Assembly (NCBI RefSeq): GCF_900698925.1
Contig: NZ_LR217713.1
Location: 248,001-312,000 of the forward strand
Length of the DNA: 64,000 nucleotides
Reading direction: 5' to 3'
Origin: Erwinia_E haradaeae_I
GTDB taxonomy: Bacteria > Pseudomonadota > Gammaproteobacteria > Enterobacterales > Enterobacteriaceae
This document shows positions 1-10,171 of the stretch, one piece after another (the stretch's first letter is position 1; each line of letters opens with the position of its first letter). The notes beneath the pieces are model-generated. The model did not search any database and was not told the DNA's origin. It saw nothing but the letters and a program-made list of their open reading frames with translations. A program made the position numbers and the translations under genes.

Positions 1-117
1 GTTAATTTTGTTATATGAAAATATAATAATAGCATACAGAGTTATGAAATTTATACTAGATGAATATTATTCGATTTTAGGATAAATGGTCATATGAGTT
101 ATCATAATATAGATAAT

Positions 118-621
118 TTACTTTATAATACGAAGTATAGAGCGTTTTTTTATTTCTGAAAAAGTTTTATTTGTATCTATATTATTGTTGTTATTTTTAC
201 TTTTTAAATAATCTAAGTTAGTAGTATCTGATTCTATTGCTATTGGTGCAAGGTGATAGTTTTCTTGTGATTGGTTTACAGTGCGATCTATTTTGATTGT
301 TGTATTTTCAAAACTAGTTCCAATACCATTTTCAATAGAATAAATTGCTTGAATGGAGGTTGGAGGTAATGAAATTTTATGTATTATGCCATTAAAACAG
401 GTATTAAAAGAAATTTTATCATTTTTTATTTCTAGATTTTCTACTGACTTTGGTGAAATATTCAGTATTATTTTCCCATGACTTGCATAAGATATTGGCA
501 CTACGACAGAAGGAAAGTTAATATTGACTAATATATGGGGTGTCATCTTATTGTCAATGAACCACTGATACCAAGCACGTAAAAGATAGGGGCGTTGATC
601 TGTAAATTGAGATTCAATCAT
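118..621 (-). CDS. sspB: ClpXP protease specificity-enhancing factor SspB
   Basis: SspB tethers ssrA-tagged and other substrates to the ClpXP protease in the cytoplasm. The 167-residue product matches the ~165-residue enterobacterial protein from its start (RPYLLRAWYQWFIDN, TPHILVNINFPSV, YASHGKIILNISP) through the substrate-binding fold (residues ~1-115). The last eight residues, RSILRIIK, match the E. coli ClpX-binding (XB) tail RPALRVVK. The linker between fold and tail is acidic in E. coli; here it is Asn/Lys/Ser-rich with a five-Asn run, probably AT drift. It lies 7 bp downstream of sspA and is co-transcribed with it. Its partners clpX and clpP are at 42.3-44.3 kb, so the adaptor-protease system is complete in this window. 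Identification is secure. Confidence 0.96.
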   Translation of the reverse strand: MIESQFTDQRPYLLRAWYQWFIDNKMTPHILVNINFPSVVVPISYASHGKIILNISPKSVENLEIKNDKISFNTCFNGIIHKISLPPTSIQAIYSIENGIGTSFENTTIKIDRTVNQSQENYHLAPIAIESDTTNLDYLKSKNNNNNIDTNKTFSEIKKRSILRIIK

Positions 622-628
622 TATTATG

Positions 629-1270
629 TCACTTTATTGTATGTATTTGCATGGCATTCTCTTCTTCGCTGAGAGAAGAAAGAAAAGAATTATGTGTAAA
701 GACACGGTTCATGTAATCTTTTAAGTCTTTGGAATCAGGCCTGGATATATGAATACCTATTTGAGGTAAGCGCCAAAATAGTGGAGCTAAATAACAGTCT
801 ATCAGGCTAAATTCTTCGCTCATAAAAAACGGTGAACGCGCAAAGACTGTTTTCACAGATTGTAGTTCTTCTTGGAGTTTTTTTCGTGCAGTGTCTGCCT
901 GAGATCCCATATTATTCTGTGCTGTATGCATAAGGACGTACCAATCATGTTGAATACGATGCATGATAAGTCGGCTTTCAGCTCGCTCTACTGGATAGAC
1001 TGGAAGAAGAGGTGGATGTGGAAATCGTTCATCTAAGTATTCCATAATAATCTGAGGTTGATAAAGAGTCAACTCTCGATCAATAAGTGTGGGTATAGAG
1101 AGGGGAGGGTGTAATAGAATAGAATCGTTTGTTGAGTTTCTTGTTTCAACTGGTTCAATCTTTATATTTATTCCTTTATGAGCGAGTACAATGCGAACCT
1201 GGTGACTAAAAATATCAGTAGGTCCAGAAAATAGCGTCATTGCTGCACGCTTATTAGTAATAGCGGACAT
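629..1270 (-). CDS. sspA: Stringent starvation protein A
   Basis: SspA is an RNA-polymerase-associated protein with a glutathione-S-transferase fold that helps sigma-70 transcription under stress. The 213-residue product is nearly the length of the E. coli protein (212) and keeps its hallmarks: RAAMTLFSGPTDIFSHQVRIVLA at the N-terminus, IMEYLDERFPHPPLLPVYPV around residues 75-95, and EEFSLIDCYLAPLFWRLPQIGI in the helical C-terminal domain. SspA proteins bind no glutathione, so this is not a GST enzyme. It sits between the rplM-rpsI terminator and sspB and forms a two-gene unit with sspB. The 236 bp upstream of its start should hold its promoter; I did not see a clear consensus. Confidence 0.96.
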   Translation of the reverse strand: MSAITNKRAAMTLFSGPTDIFSHQVRIVLAHKGINIKIEPVETRNSTNDSILLHPPLSIPTLIDRELTLYQPQIIMEYLDERFPHPPLLPVYPVERAESRLIMHRIQHDWYVLMHTAQNNMGSQADTARKKLQEELQSVKTVFARSPFFMSEEFSLIDCYLAPLFWRLPQIGIHISRPDSKDLKDYMNRVFTHNSFLSSLSEEENAMQIHTIK

Positions 1271-1506
1271 GAAGTCTCCAAGGTTAATAAAAAAATTATT
1301 ACTATAGTTATCTAACTTTTCTGGGTGTCTAAATATGCTAATATTATGGAACCTTTATATTTTCTTTACTAAATCATAAGATATTTGTGTTGTTAAAAAC
1401 AAATATTTGTAGAAAATATGTAGTTTTCATCTTGGATTTCAGGAAGAGCTCAATATAGTTAATGTAACAGTTATGTTATTTAGTTCTCCTCAGAGTCATT
1501 TAAAAT

Positions 1507-1535
1507 AAAAACCCGGTGATGGTTTCCGGGTTTTT
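1507..1535 (-). terminator. Rho-independent terminator of rplM-rpsI
   Basis: A perfect 10-bp inverted repeat (AAAAACCCGG at 1507-1516, CCGGGTTTTT at 1526-1535) encloses a 9-nt loop, 20 bp past the rpsI stop. Read on the minus strand it is a GC-rich hairpin running into a T tract. It is one of the few GC-rich spots in non-coding DNA here, which suggests it is under selection. Confidence 0.88.
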
Positions 1536-1555
1536 ATTATTTTATGGATAGAAAA

Positions 1556-1948
1556 TTATCGTTTAGAAAATTGTGGGCGACGCCGTGCTTTACGAAGACC
1601 AACTTTTTTGCGCTCTACTTGGCGAGAATCTCGTGTGACAAATCCTGCTTTACGAAGCTCGCTGCGTAGTGATTCATCATGTTTTATTAAAGCGCGCGTA
1701 ATTCCGTGACGGATTGCACCCGCTTGTCCAGAAATACCACCACCTTTAACAGTAATAAATAAGTCAAATTGATGCATCTTATCAAGTAATTTGAGAGGTT
1801 GACATACCACCATCTGAGATGTATCTCGACCAAAATAGTGCTCCAGAGAACGCTGGTTTATCACGATATGACCACTACCTTCCTTTAAAAAGACACGGGC
1901 GGAAGAGCTTTTTCGACGACCAGTTCCATATTTTTTATACTCAACCAT
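1556..1948 (-). CDS. rpsI: 30S ribosomal protein S9
   Basis: S9 binds the 3' major domain of 16S rRNA, and its C-terminal tail reaches the P-site tRNA. The product is 130 residues, the same as in E. coli. It starts YKKYGTGRRKSSSARVF, carries the conserved VKGGGISGQAGAIRHGITRAL and ends with the basic tail RRRPQFSKR; the final SKR is the part that contacts P-site tRNA. The gene follows rplM after 15 bp in the universal rplM-rpsI operon and is closed by a strong terminator. Nothing is truncated. Confidence 0.98.
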   Translation of the reverse strand: MVEYKKYGTGRRKSSSARVFLKEGSGHIVINQRSLEHYFGRDTSQMVVCQPLKLLDKMHQFDLFITVKGGGISGQAGAIRHGITRALIKHDESLRSELRKAGFVTRDSRQVERKKVGLRKARRRPQFSKR

Positions 1949-1963
1949 TGTTTGTAATCCTAA

Positions 1964-2392
1964 TTAAATGTCAAGAACTTGTGGTTTTTGTGCCGCATGG
2001 TTGTGTGTATTTCCTGCATAAACTTTTAGTTTACGATACATCTCTCGACCTAATGGTCCCTTTGGTAGCATACCTTTAACTGCAATCTCAATAACTCGTT
2101 CAGGTCGTCGTGTAATCATTTCTTCAAAAGTAATTTGTTTAATTCCACCAACATAGCCAGTATGGTGATAATAGATTTTGTTTTTCCTTTTTTTACCAGT
2201 TACAGATATATTTTTCGCATTTAAAACAATAATGTAATCACCTGTATCAACATGTGGAGTATATTCTGCTTTATGTTTACCTCTTAGTCGTCTAGCTAAT
2301 TCTGTAGCTAGACGTCCTAGAATTTGATATGTTGCGTCGACTACATACCAGTCGTGTTGGGCTGATATAGGTTTAGCGGTAAAAGTTCTCAT
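1964..2392 (-). CDS. rplM: 50S ribosomal protein L13
   Basis: L13 is an early-assembly 23S rRNA-binding protein. I chose the ATG at 2392, giving 142 residues starting MRTFTAKPISAQHDWYVVDA, because this matches the E. coli start and length; a 22-residue upstream extension in the same frame has no family counterpart. An AGGTG element lies about 10 nt before this ATG. Conserved blocks include GRLATELARRLRGKHKAEYTPHVDTGD, YYHHTGYVGGIK and the C-terminus AAQKPQVLDI. It is the first gene of the rplM-rpsI operon. In E. coli L13 represses its own mRNA through the leader; the sequence upstream (2393-2460) could serve this, but I saw no clear structure. Confidence 0.97.
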   Translation of the reverse strand: MRTFTAKPISAQHDWYVVDATYQILGRLATELARRLRGKHKAEYTPHVDTGDYIIVLNAKNISVTGKKRKNKIYYHHTGYVGGIKQITFEEMITRRPERVIEIAVKGMLPKGPLGREMYRKLKVYAGNTHNHAAQKPQVLDI

Positions 2393-4998
2393 TGTAACAC
2401 ACACCTGAATTAATTTTATGTTAATGCGATATGAGAGTATTAATATATCGGTTGGCATTTATTCGATTGTTTTTACTAGAAAAATACTACTTTGAAACAA
2501 AGTTGGACACTAGTAAACACTTAACCTATAAGATATAATCTTATATTAACATAGATTTTATATTATATAAAATTAGATTATAAAAATCGAATCTTTTCTT
2601 CTAGTCAATCACTATATCTGAGTATGTTTTTATTCATTTAGAATTATATTCTGTGGGTGAAAAAGCCCTTATATTGTATTTTCTGAAGAAAATATGCAAT
2701 CTTGAGATGCAAATTTTAGTTGTATCTTGATTTATTGTATTGAATGAAGATATCAATGTAGTGATCAATTTTATTGTATTGTTTTATATAATTCGTTTAT
2801 GAGAGGTAGAAATTTTAACGATGGGACTCGAACATAGATAGTCGTTATTTTGATATTATTATAGTAATTAAATATGCAATGGTATCTTGATTGAAGATAG
2901 ATATATTTATTTCCTTTTTTTTGTATAAGCGATTAAAATCTATTCCTTATATCTCTTCAGAAATCTCTTTTATTGGTATATGTTTATTACAGATGCTGAT
3001 AGATCTGTATCTTGAAGAAATATTGTTCATGATTTCAATAAAGATTTTTTTTCGTATCATTCTAAGGATGTCATCTAAAGGTCGTAATTAGTGAATTGCT
3101 CTCTGTGATAATTAACGATTCTATATATTATTGTGATTTTTTCACATTTTTCTTAATTATTTTCATAATTTGATTCAATTACATGTGATAAAATGATTAT
3201 TTTATAATAAGGTTTACGACGTGCGGAAGGTTTTTACTGAAGGTGAGGCAGTTTTAATAGTTGTATATTGATTACATGAATAGTCTGGAGTTAACAAGAT
3301 CTGAGGTAATAATTTATAGACATAGGAGCAATGGATCTCAATTTTATATTGATTCGCAATAATTTCTATTAGGCTAATACAAATTTTATCATTTTTGTAA
3401 GTGTTGATATTTTGGAAGAACATAATAATATTAGTTTATTTTTTTTGCAGTGACCTATTACTCTTGCATGGAGTATACATAAGCCATATTATTCCTTTTT
3501 TATACAAAGTATCCAGGCTATTTATTGGTAATAATATATTTTTACGATGTGCGTTGACGTTTCGTGTGGTTATTTTCTATTTTTAAGTTTATAATTTATT
3601 TCTTTAGATCAAGACTTCATTTATATTGTCTAAATCAATAATAGTAGATTTCTGTAATTCAATAGAGGTAACCATTCTTATTACAATGCATCTGTTATAT
3701 TATTTTCCAGGATATGCTTTTGGCATGATATAGTTATATTCCCTATGTCATTTAGGAAAAGTTTCCTCGCCTTTCTATATATATAAGAAGAATTTTTTTA
3801 AGTACTGATCTGTTTTTGTTTAACTGCTAGTTATTTCGATTTGTTGGATACAAATGTTTTTGTAAACCACTTTTTAGCTTAATATATATAAGTTGATTTT
3901 AAAATGAGTAAAAATTTTTATTTTTTATAGTCACGACATGTTTTGAGATTGATATATTCAGTGCTAGATATAGCATTTTTCTAAATTTTTGATGATTCAT
4001 GCATGATTAAAACAATAAAATTTTTTAAAGAGGTTTTATATTGTTAGGACAAGATTCACTATCACTTAATATGTATTTTTTTATATACAAAGAAGTTAGT
4101 TAGAAATTTTATAAGTAGATATTTCTTAGATTTTTTTGTGATCTAGATTAATATTAGTCAAGTATTGAAGAATAGAAGGACTTGATTTTCTTATTGAAGA
4201 TTCGGTGGAGACAAGAAGTTAAAAATTATTGTAATCTAATAGTTTCTATGTATTGAAATAATGTTGCTTATTTATTTCTATTTCGATAAGGCTGATATCT
4301 CTTCTGCGCTTAGTCTAATGAAGGGGTGGAATAATGATTAATTTTTCTAATATTTATAATGATAATGATGAGTGGAATTTTTCTATATAGCATAGAAAAA
4401 ATATTGTCTATGATGATTTTTAGTCAAAATGCGTAATATTTGTATTGATCACAAAAAAATAAGATTATAGGGAGAGTAAGCAGCTAGAATATTTTAAAAT
4501 ATAGAAACTATAAATTAAGCATATTAAGGATAGTGTTTTTTATTATTGATCATATGTTGATTGTTAATAGAATAAATGATCTATTGTTATGAACCAAGAG
4601 GGGTAGGTATATTTACGTTAATGTATTTTAATCGGCAATTATACAATAGACTATAAGTAATCTATACTTATTATTTTAATAGATATTGATATGATTGTCG
4701 CAAATGATGTTGTAATGCAAGAGTTCTAAATTGTGTGTTTTGTATTTATTAATATTTAGTTTATTCAATAACTTATGTAGCACACAGAGAAGGTAATAAT
4801 GATTGGCTCTATTGCGGTGTAATTAGGGTGTTGTTAATTATATAGTTTTTTAGTTCATTGTATTTATACACTCTCCATTTAGTTACTATTAAGGTTTTTC
4901 CTTATACTACTTAATACTATTGGATTTAGAGATTTAGTCTAGTTTTAAAAAAATAGAGTTTAGATGAATAAAGATATTACCAAAAGGATTAATGGATT
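2393..4998. other. Gene-free AT-rich gap between rplM and zapG
   Basis: About 2.6 kb with no credible gene. In enterics zapE (yhcM) lies between rplM and zapG, so the gap probably contains its eroded remains, but I cannot recognise any ZapE segment. Short open frames here (for example 2891-3091 plus and 3214-3423 minus) have low-complexity products and no recognisable family. Confidence 0.6.
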
Positions 4999-5418
4999 AT
5001 GAGTATAATGATGTGGGAGATAGCAGTTTCTGGATTAGTAATTGGAATAATTATCGGGGTTTTTGCAATGTGTTTTGGTGGTCGGAATTTGCATGAGAAA
5101 AAAAAATTAGAAGATAAATTAAAACAAAGTCAAGTTGATCTGATGAGATATCGAGAGGAGTTGCGTAATTATTTAGCACAAAGTTTACATTTATTAGACA
5201 ATCTAGAGTGTGATCATAAGAAACTACATCAACATATAAAAAATGGCTCTAATGTTTTATTGTCTCATCTAGTAACTTCCAAAAGTTTATATAGATATGA
5301 TTTAGCTGAATCGGAAGTAGATAAAAATCAAGTTCCTATAAATTTTCCACGAGATTATCCGGAAGAGTCTAAAAATGTATTCTCAAAGCCACCATTCTAT
5401 ACTCCATTAAGTAAATAG
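4999..5418 (+). CDS. zapG: Z-ring-associated inner-membrane protein ZapG (YhcB)
   Basis: ZapG/YhcB is a single-pass inner-membrane protein with a cytoplasmic coiled coil that links division and envelope growth. The product has one N-terminal membrane segment (WEIAVSGLVIGIIIGVFAMCFGG), a Lys/Glu/Gln-rich coiled coil (residues ~30-90), and the family signature LAESE....QVPINFPRDYPE near the C-terminus. E. coli ZapG is 132 residues; this one is 139. The start at 4999 follows an AAGGA at 4984-4988, but the E. coli start aligns with the in-frame ATG at 5008, so the true N-terminus may be three residues shorter. It stands alone with ~2.6 kb and 1 kb of gene-free DNA on either side. Confidence 0.88.
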   Translation: MSIMMWEIAVSGLVIGIIIGVFAMCFGGRNLHEKKKLEDKLKQSQVDLMRYREELRNYLAQSLHLLDNLECDHKKLHQHIKNGSNVLLSHLVTSKSLYRYDLAESEVDKNQVPINFPRDYPEESKNVFSKPPFYTPLSK

Positions 5419-6420
5419 ATTGGTGTGATTCACATTCCATTAGATTTTTTTATTTTATATGTTGTCTTGTTTAAACAGGTAGTTTGATTAAAAATACAAT
5501 ATTCTTAGAGAAGCATTCTTTTATACAAGAAAGAAAGAGATTAGTTCTTATTATTTATTTAAAGTAATAAAATTCATATGTTATGTAATAGTAATTACAT
5601 TGGTTTAATTTAAATTTATTTACATTTGAGAAATCATAGTCAAAATTAACTGATGAATTCTTTCTTCTTATTACGACTAAATCCCTATTCACTAGCGTTG
5701 TTTCTATAAAATTTAATAGGTAGTACGAGTTTTTATAAATTCTTCTAGTGAATAGTATTATAATTATTTTTGAAACTATCAAATAAATTCTAATGTATAC
5801 CTCTTCAGTGAGATTATTTATATTTCTATTTTTTATGTATTACTGTCAGGATAAATATTATTTTACTATATTGTCAGTATTATGAAGTAATGTTGTTTAT
5901 TTAAAATAATTTCATATTTTTTTTAAATTTCTATTACAGATAGGATGACTGAATATCTAAAACCCTTTGGAGTTAGATGTTGTGTTTGGAAAGCTGAGTT
6001 TATATTTTATATGTTAAATTTCATATGGGAGTTGCTTTTCTTTTTTTCGCACAGATATTGCACTGAAATATAATTGTTACATATATTTTTACATATATGA
6101 CTATGTTTGGTTTTGAAAATTATGCTTAAATGATCTATGATCATCATTATGGTTAAAGTGGTAGAAATTTTCAATACAATTGAATTTCATGGTATTAGAT
6201 TATATTAATTCTTTAATATGTTACGGATGTGATATGAGACAATTTAATTGATTGAAGTGATCGAAAATACTGAAAAGGATAATAATAAGGAAAAACATTA
6301 TTTATTTCAATATCAAGTCGTTTAGAGAAGATTTTTTAAAATATCAAGAGTTTTATTCTGTGACATTAATGAAAAAATCGTATTATGTATTTATGTGTAT
6401 TTATTAAATATCAATGTCAT
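5419..6420. other. Gene-free gap between zapG and yfaE
   Basis: About 1 kb of AT-rich sequence between convergent zapG and yfaE. The only longer frame (5555-5782, minus) encodes a low-complexity Ile/Tyr/Asn-rich peptide that I do not accept as a gene. No clear terminator is visible. Confidence 0.6.
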
Positions 6421-6693
6421 TTAAATTGAACTATATAGTTCAATTTCGACGTCACCGTGAATATGACACAAACATGGTAAAATTTCACCTGGTTTAATAC
6501 AAGTTAAGGGTAGCGTGTTATAGGTGACTACCCCTTTTAAGAGACGGGCTCGACAACAACCGCAATATCCTGCACGGCACTGATATTCGATATATATGTG
6601 ATATGATTCTATGATGCTTAGCAGCGTATCATGTAAATTATAGTATTGTATTTCTGTTCCAGAGGGATGAAGTATAATCATGAAAGGTGTCAT
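6421..6693 (-). CDS. yfaE: 2Fe-2S ferredoxin YfaE, diferric-tyrosyl cofactor maintenance
   Basis: YfaE is a small ferredoxin that supplies electrons to rebuild the diferric-tyrosyl radical cofactor of NrdB. The 90-residue product has the ferredoxin cysteine pattern: Cys39, Cys44, Cys47 (YQCRAGYCGCC) and Cys74 (ILPCLCHIHGDVEIE). An extra Cys at 46 replaces the Ser of E. coli. It starts 3 bp after the nrdB stop, so it is translated as part of the nrdA-nrdB-yfaE operon. E. coli YfaE is 84 residues. Keeping it in such a reduced genome implies that radical repair of NrdB is needed. Confidence 0.93.
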   Translation of the reverse strand: MTPFMIILHPSGTEIQYYNLHDTLLSIIESYHIYIEYQCRAGYCGCCRARLLKGVVTYNTLPLTCIKPGEILPCLCHIHGDVEIELYSSI

Positions 6694-6696
6694 TAG

Positions 6697-7830
6697 TTAT
6701 AACTGGAAATCGATAAGATCATCTGTATGTACTTCAGAGTCAATTTGACCAACTAGGTAAGAACTCACTTCTGCTTCTTGAGGTGCGACCTGGACGTTAT
6801 CTGAGACTAACCAGGAATTAATCCATGGAATAGGATTAGATCGTATTTGAAATGGCTGCCGAAGTCCTACTGCATGCATGCGAATATTAGTAATATATTC
6901 AATATATTGCCAGAGAATCTCTTTATTTAAACCAATTATTGAGCCATTTTTAAATAAATACTCCGCCCACTTTTTTTCTTGCCTAACAGCCAGTAGAAAA
7001 AGATTATAGCATTCTTGTTTACATTCTGTTGCTATTTCTACCATATCTGGATCATCTAAGCCGCTATGTAGAAGGTTGAGAATATGTTGTGTACCAGTAA
7101 CATGTAGAGCTTCATCACGAGCAATCAGTTTGATAATTTTTGCATTACCTTCCATAAGTTCGCGTTCAGCAAAAGCAAAAGAGCAAGCAAAGCTGACATA
7201 GAAGCGAATAGCCTCAAGTACATTTACATTCATTAGACACAGGTATAGTTGTTTTTTTAGTTTTCTTAGGTTTACTGTAATAGTTGTACTATTCGTTAAT
7301 TTATGAATTCCTTCGCCTAAAAGGAGCCAGGAATGAGTCATAAAGATAAGATTATCATAATATCTAGATATATCCTTAGTTCGAGATAAAATTTCTTTGT
7401 GTGTAACAATGTCTTCAAAAATAACTGCAGGATTATTAACAATATTACGGATAATATGTGTGTACGAACGTGAATGAATGGTTTCTGAAAACGACCAGGT
7501 TTCCACCCACGTTTCTAATTCTGGAATAGATATAAGGGGTAATAAAGCGATATTTGGGCTACGTCCCTGAATCGAATCCAGTAATGTTTGGTACTTTAAG
7601 TTACTAATAAATATATGTTTTTCATGCTGAGGAAGTGACTGATAGTCAATTCGGTCTCGTGATACGTCAATTTCTTCTGGTCTCCAGAAGAAGGACAGTT
7701 GCTTTTCAATTAGTTTTTCAAAAATGTTATATTTTTGTTGATCAAATCGTGAAATATTTACTGATTGACCAAAAAACATTGGTTCTAGTAGTTGATTATT
7801 ATTTTTTTGTGAAAATATTGTATAGGCCAT
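6697..7830 (-). CDS. nrdB: Class Ia ribonucleoside-diphosphate reductase, beta subunit
   Basis: NrdB is the R2 subunit that holds the diiron centre and tyrosyl radical used to start nucleotide reduction in NrdA. The 377-residue product aligns end to end with E. coli NrdB (376). The radical Tyr123 lies in FSETIHSRSYTHIIRNI, and ligands Asp85, Glu116 and His119 are in place, as are AERELMEGNAK and RDEALHVTGTQH with the remaining Glu/His ligands. The C-terminal tail YLVGQIDSEVHTDDLIDFQL, which docks into NrdA, is intact. It lies 55 bp after nrdA. No lesions were seen. Confidence 0.98.
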   Translation of the reverse strand: MAYTIFSQKNNNQLLEPMFFGQSVNISRFDQQKYNIFEKLIEKQLSFFWRPEEIDVSRDRIDYQSLPQHEKHIFISNLKYQTLLDSIQGRSPNIALLPLISIPELETWVETWSFSETIHSRSYTHIIRNIVNNPAVIFEDIVTHKEILSRTKDISRYYDNLIFMTHSWLLLGEGIHKLTNSTTITVNLRKLKKQLYLCLMNVNVLEAIRFYVSFACSFAFAERELMEGNAKIIKLIARDEALHVTGTQHILNLLHSGLDDPDMVEIATECKQECYNLFLLAVRQEKKWAEYLFKNGSIIGLNKEILWQYIEYITNIRMHAVGLRQPFQIRSNPIPWINSWLVSDNVQVAPQEAEVSSYLVGQIDSEVHTDDLIDFQL

Positions 7831-7885
7831 ATTTTATTCCAAAAACATTAAGTAAACATCCTTTTACAAAAGTTTTGAGTAATGG

Positions 7886-10171
7886 TTAAATTTTACAGGA
7901 CCCGCTTTCGCACCCTTCGTCTGGATGTATTGGGATGGTTGAATCTTGAGAAGCATCTGATCCATCACGAGTGTTATGATAATATAGTGTTTTAATGCCA
8001 AATTTATAAGCAGTTAATAAGTCCTTGAGAAGTTGTTTCATTGGAATTTTACCACCTGTAAAGCGGTTTGGATCGTAATGTGTATTCGAAGAAATAGCTT
8101 GGTCAATGAACTTTTGCATGAGGCCAACTAGTTGTAAATATCCGTTGTTATCTGGTATATCCCATAGTAATTCGTATTGATGTTTTAGGCGCGTATATTC
8201 TGGTACTACTTGACGAAGTATACCATCTTTTGACGCTTTAATGCTGATATGCCCTCGAGGTGGCTCAATTCCATTGGAGGCATTAGAAATTTGTGAAGAT
8301 GTTTCGGTTGGCATGAGCGCTGATAAAGTAGAGTTACGAAGACCATATTTCTTTACAGACTTTCGGAGTCCTTCCCAGTCAAGAAGGAGAGGGGTATTGC
8401 ATATTGTGTCTAAATCTTTTTTGTATGTATCAATGGGCATAATTCCTTGAGAGTAGGTGGTTTCGGAAAACCATGGACAAGCACCTTTCTCAATTGCTAG
8501 CTCATTGGATGCTTTAAGAAGCCAGTACTGTATTGCCTCAAAGGCTTGATGTGTTAAGACATTGGCACTATTATCAGAATAGCGTACACTGTTTTTTGCT
8601 AAATAGTATGCATAGTTAATTACGCCAATGCCTAGAGTTCGTCGTCCCATAGCCCCTTTTCTAGCTGCTGGGATAGGGTAATCTTGATAGTCAATTAATT
8701 CATCAAGTGCACGTACAGCTAATCTTGCTAGTTCTTGAAGATCATCTAAACTGTCAATAACACCAAGATTAAATGCAGAAAGAGTGCAAAGTGCAATTTC
8801 TCCATTTTCATCGTTAATATTTTGCATTGGTTTAGTAGGGAGGGCGATCTCAAGACATAAGTTAGATTGACGAATAGGTGCAAGAACAGGATTAAATGGA
8901 CTATGAGTATTACAATGATCAACATTTTGAATATAAATCCGACCAGTTGACGCGCGCTCTTGCATCATTAAGGAAAATAAAGTAATAGCTTTTATTTTTT
9001 GTTTATAAATACTTGGGTCTTGTTCATATTGTGTGTATAGTCGCTCAAACTCTTCTTGGTTTGCAAAAAACGCATCATATAGACCAGGTACATCTGATGT
9101 ACTAAATAGAGTGATATCTTCTCCTTTCAGCAATCGTTGGTACATCATTTTATTTAATTGTACACCATAATCCATGTGTCGGACTCGATTGCCTTCGACA
9201 CCGCGGTTATTTTTTAATACTAGAAGACTTTCAATTTCTCTGTGCCATAGAGGAAAGAATAAGGTAGCAGCTCCTCCACGAACACCTCCTTGAGAGCAGG
9301 ATTTTACCGCGCTTTGAAAATGTTTATAAAAAGGAATGCAACCAGTATGAAAGGCTTCACCGCCGCGAATCGGACTTCCTAAAGCACGAATACGACCAGC
9401 ATTAATACCAATACCAGCGCGTTGAGAGACATATTTAACAATTGCACTGGAGGTGGCGTTAATTGAATCAAGACTATCACCACATTCAATTAGTACACAG
9501 GAACTAAATTGACGCGTTGGTGTTCGAACTCCCGACATAATAGGTGTAGGCAAGGAGATTTTAAAAGTTGAAATTGCATCATAAAATCGTTTGATATAGT
9601 TAAGACGAGTTGTGGTTGGATAATTAGAAAATAGACATGCAGACACTAAGATATATAGAAACTGAGCGCTTTCGTAGATATCACCAGTCACACGGTTTTG
9701 CACTAGATATTTTCCCTCTAGCTGTTTGACCGCGGCGTAGGAGAAATTCATATCTCTCCAGTGATCAATAAAACTATCCATTTTTTCAAATTCTTCAGTA
9801 CTATAATCCGTTATGAGGTGTTTATCGTATTTCCCCATAGCTACCATTCGTGTAACTTGATTTATAAGTGTGGGGGGCTTAAATTGTCCATAAGCTTTTT
9901 TTCTTAAATGAAATATAGCTAATCGCGCAGCCATATATTGATAATCAGGTGCATCTCTTGAGATTAAGTCGGCTGCTGACTTGATAATAGTTTCATGAAT
10001 ATCAAACGTTCGAATGCCTTCATAGAATTGAATACGCGAACAAAGTTCCACTTGTGAAACGGAGACGTTTTTTAGACCTTTGGCTGCCCAGTTGAGTACA
10101 CGGTGTATTTTCTCGAGATCGATGCATTCAGCGCGGCCATTGCGTTTAGTGACAAATAGACTTTGATTCAT
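7886..10171 (-). CDS. nrdA: Class Ia ribonucleoside-diphosphate reductase, alpha subunit
   Basis: NrdA reduces all four ribonucleoside diphosphates, the committed step to dNTPs. I placed the start at 10171 (MNQSLFVTKRNGRAECIDL), giving 761 residues as in E. coli; the upstream in-frame extension (to 10249) has no family match. An AGG lies ~10 nt upstream of this ATG. The N-terminal ATP-cone (residues ~5-95) is present. The barrel motifs include TRQFSSCVLIECGDSLDSI, NLCLEIALPT and NDENGEIALCTLSAFNLG. The radical-path Tyr pair is in TLYYHNTRDG, and the C-terminal redox cysteines are in CESGSCKI. It leads the nrdA-nrdB-yfaE operon. The intact ATP-cone means allosteric activity control should work. 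Confidence 0.98.
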   Translation of the reverse strand: MNQSLFVTKRNGRAECIDLEKIHRVLNWAAKGLKNVSVSQVELCSRIQFYEGIRTFDIHETIIKSAADLISRDAPDYQYMAARLAIFHLRKKAYGQFKPPTLINQVTRMVAMGKYDKHLITDYSTEEFEKMDSFIDHWRDMNFSYAAVKQLEGKYLVQNRVTGDIYESAQFLYILVSACLFSNYPTTTRLNYIKRFYDAISTFKISLPTPIMSGVRTPTRQFSSCVLIECGDSLDSINATSSAIVKYVSQRAGIGINAGRIRALGSPIRGGEAFHTGCIPFYKHFQSAVKSCSQGGVRGGAATLFFPLWHREIESLLVLKNNRGVEGNRVRHMDYGVQLNKMMYQRLLKGEDITLFSTSDVPGLYDAFFANQEEFERLYTQYEQDPSIYKQKIKAITLFSLMMQERASTGRIYIQNVDHCNTHSPFNPVLAPIRQSNLCLEIALPTKPMQNINDENGEIALCTLSAFNLGVIDSLDDLQELARLAVRALDELIDYQDYPIPAARKGAMGRRTLGIGVINYAYYLAKNSVRYSDNSANVLTHQAFEAIQYWLLKASNELAIEKGACPWFSETTYSQGIMPIDTYKKDLDTICNTPLLLDWEGLRKSVKKYGLRNSTLSALMPTETSSQISNASNGIEPPRGHISIKASKDGILRQVVPEYTRLKHQYELLWDIPDNNGYLQLVGLMQKFIDQAISSNTHYDPNRFTGGKIPMKQLLKDLLTAYKFGIKTLYYHNTRDGSDASQDSTIPIHPDEGCESGSCKI

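Noticed and set aside
2891..3423. Two short open frames (66 and 69 codons) between rplM and zapG
   Set aside because: Products are low-complexity or match no family I know, there is no ribosome-binding site, and neither resembles ZapE, which would be expected here.
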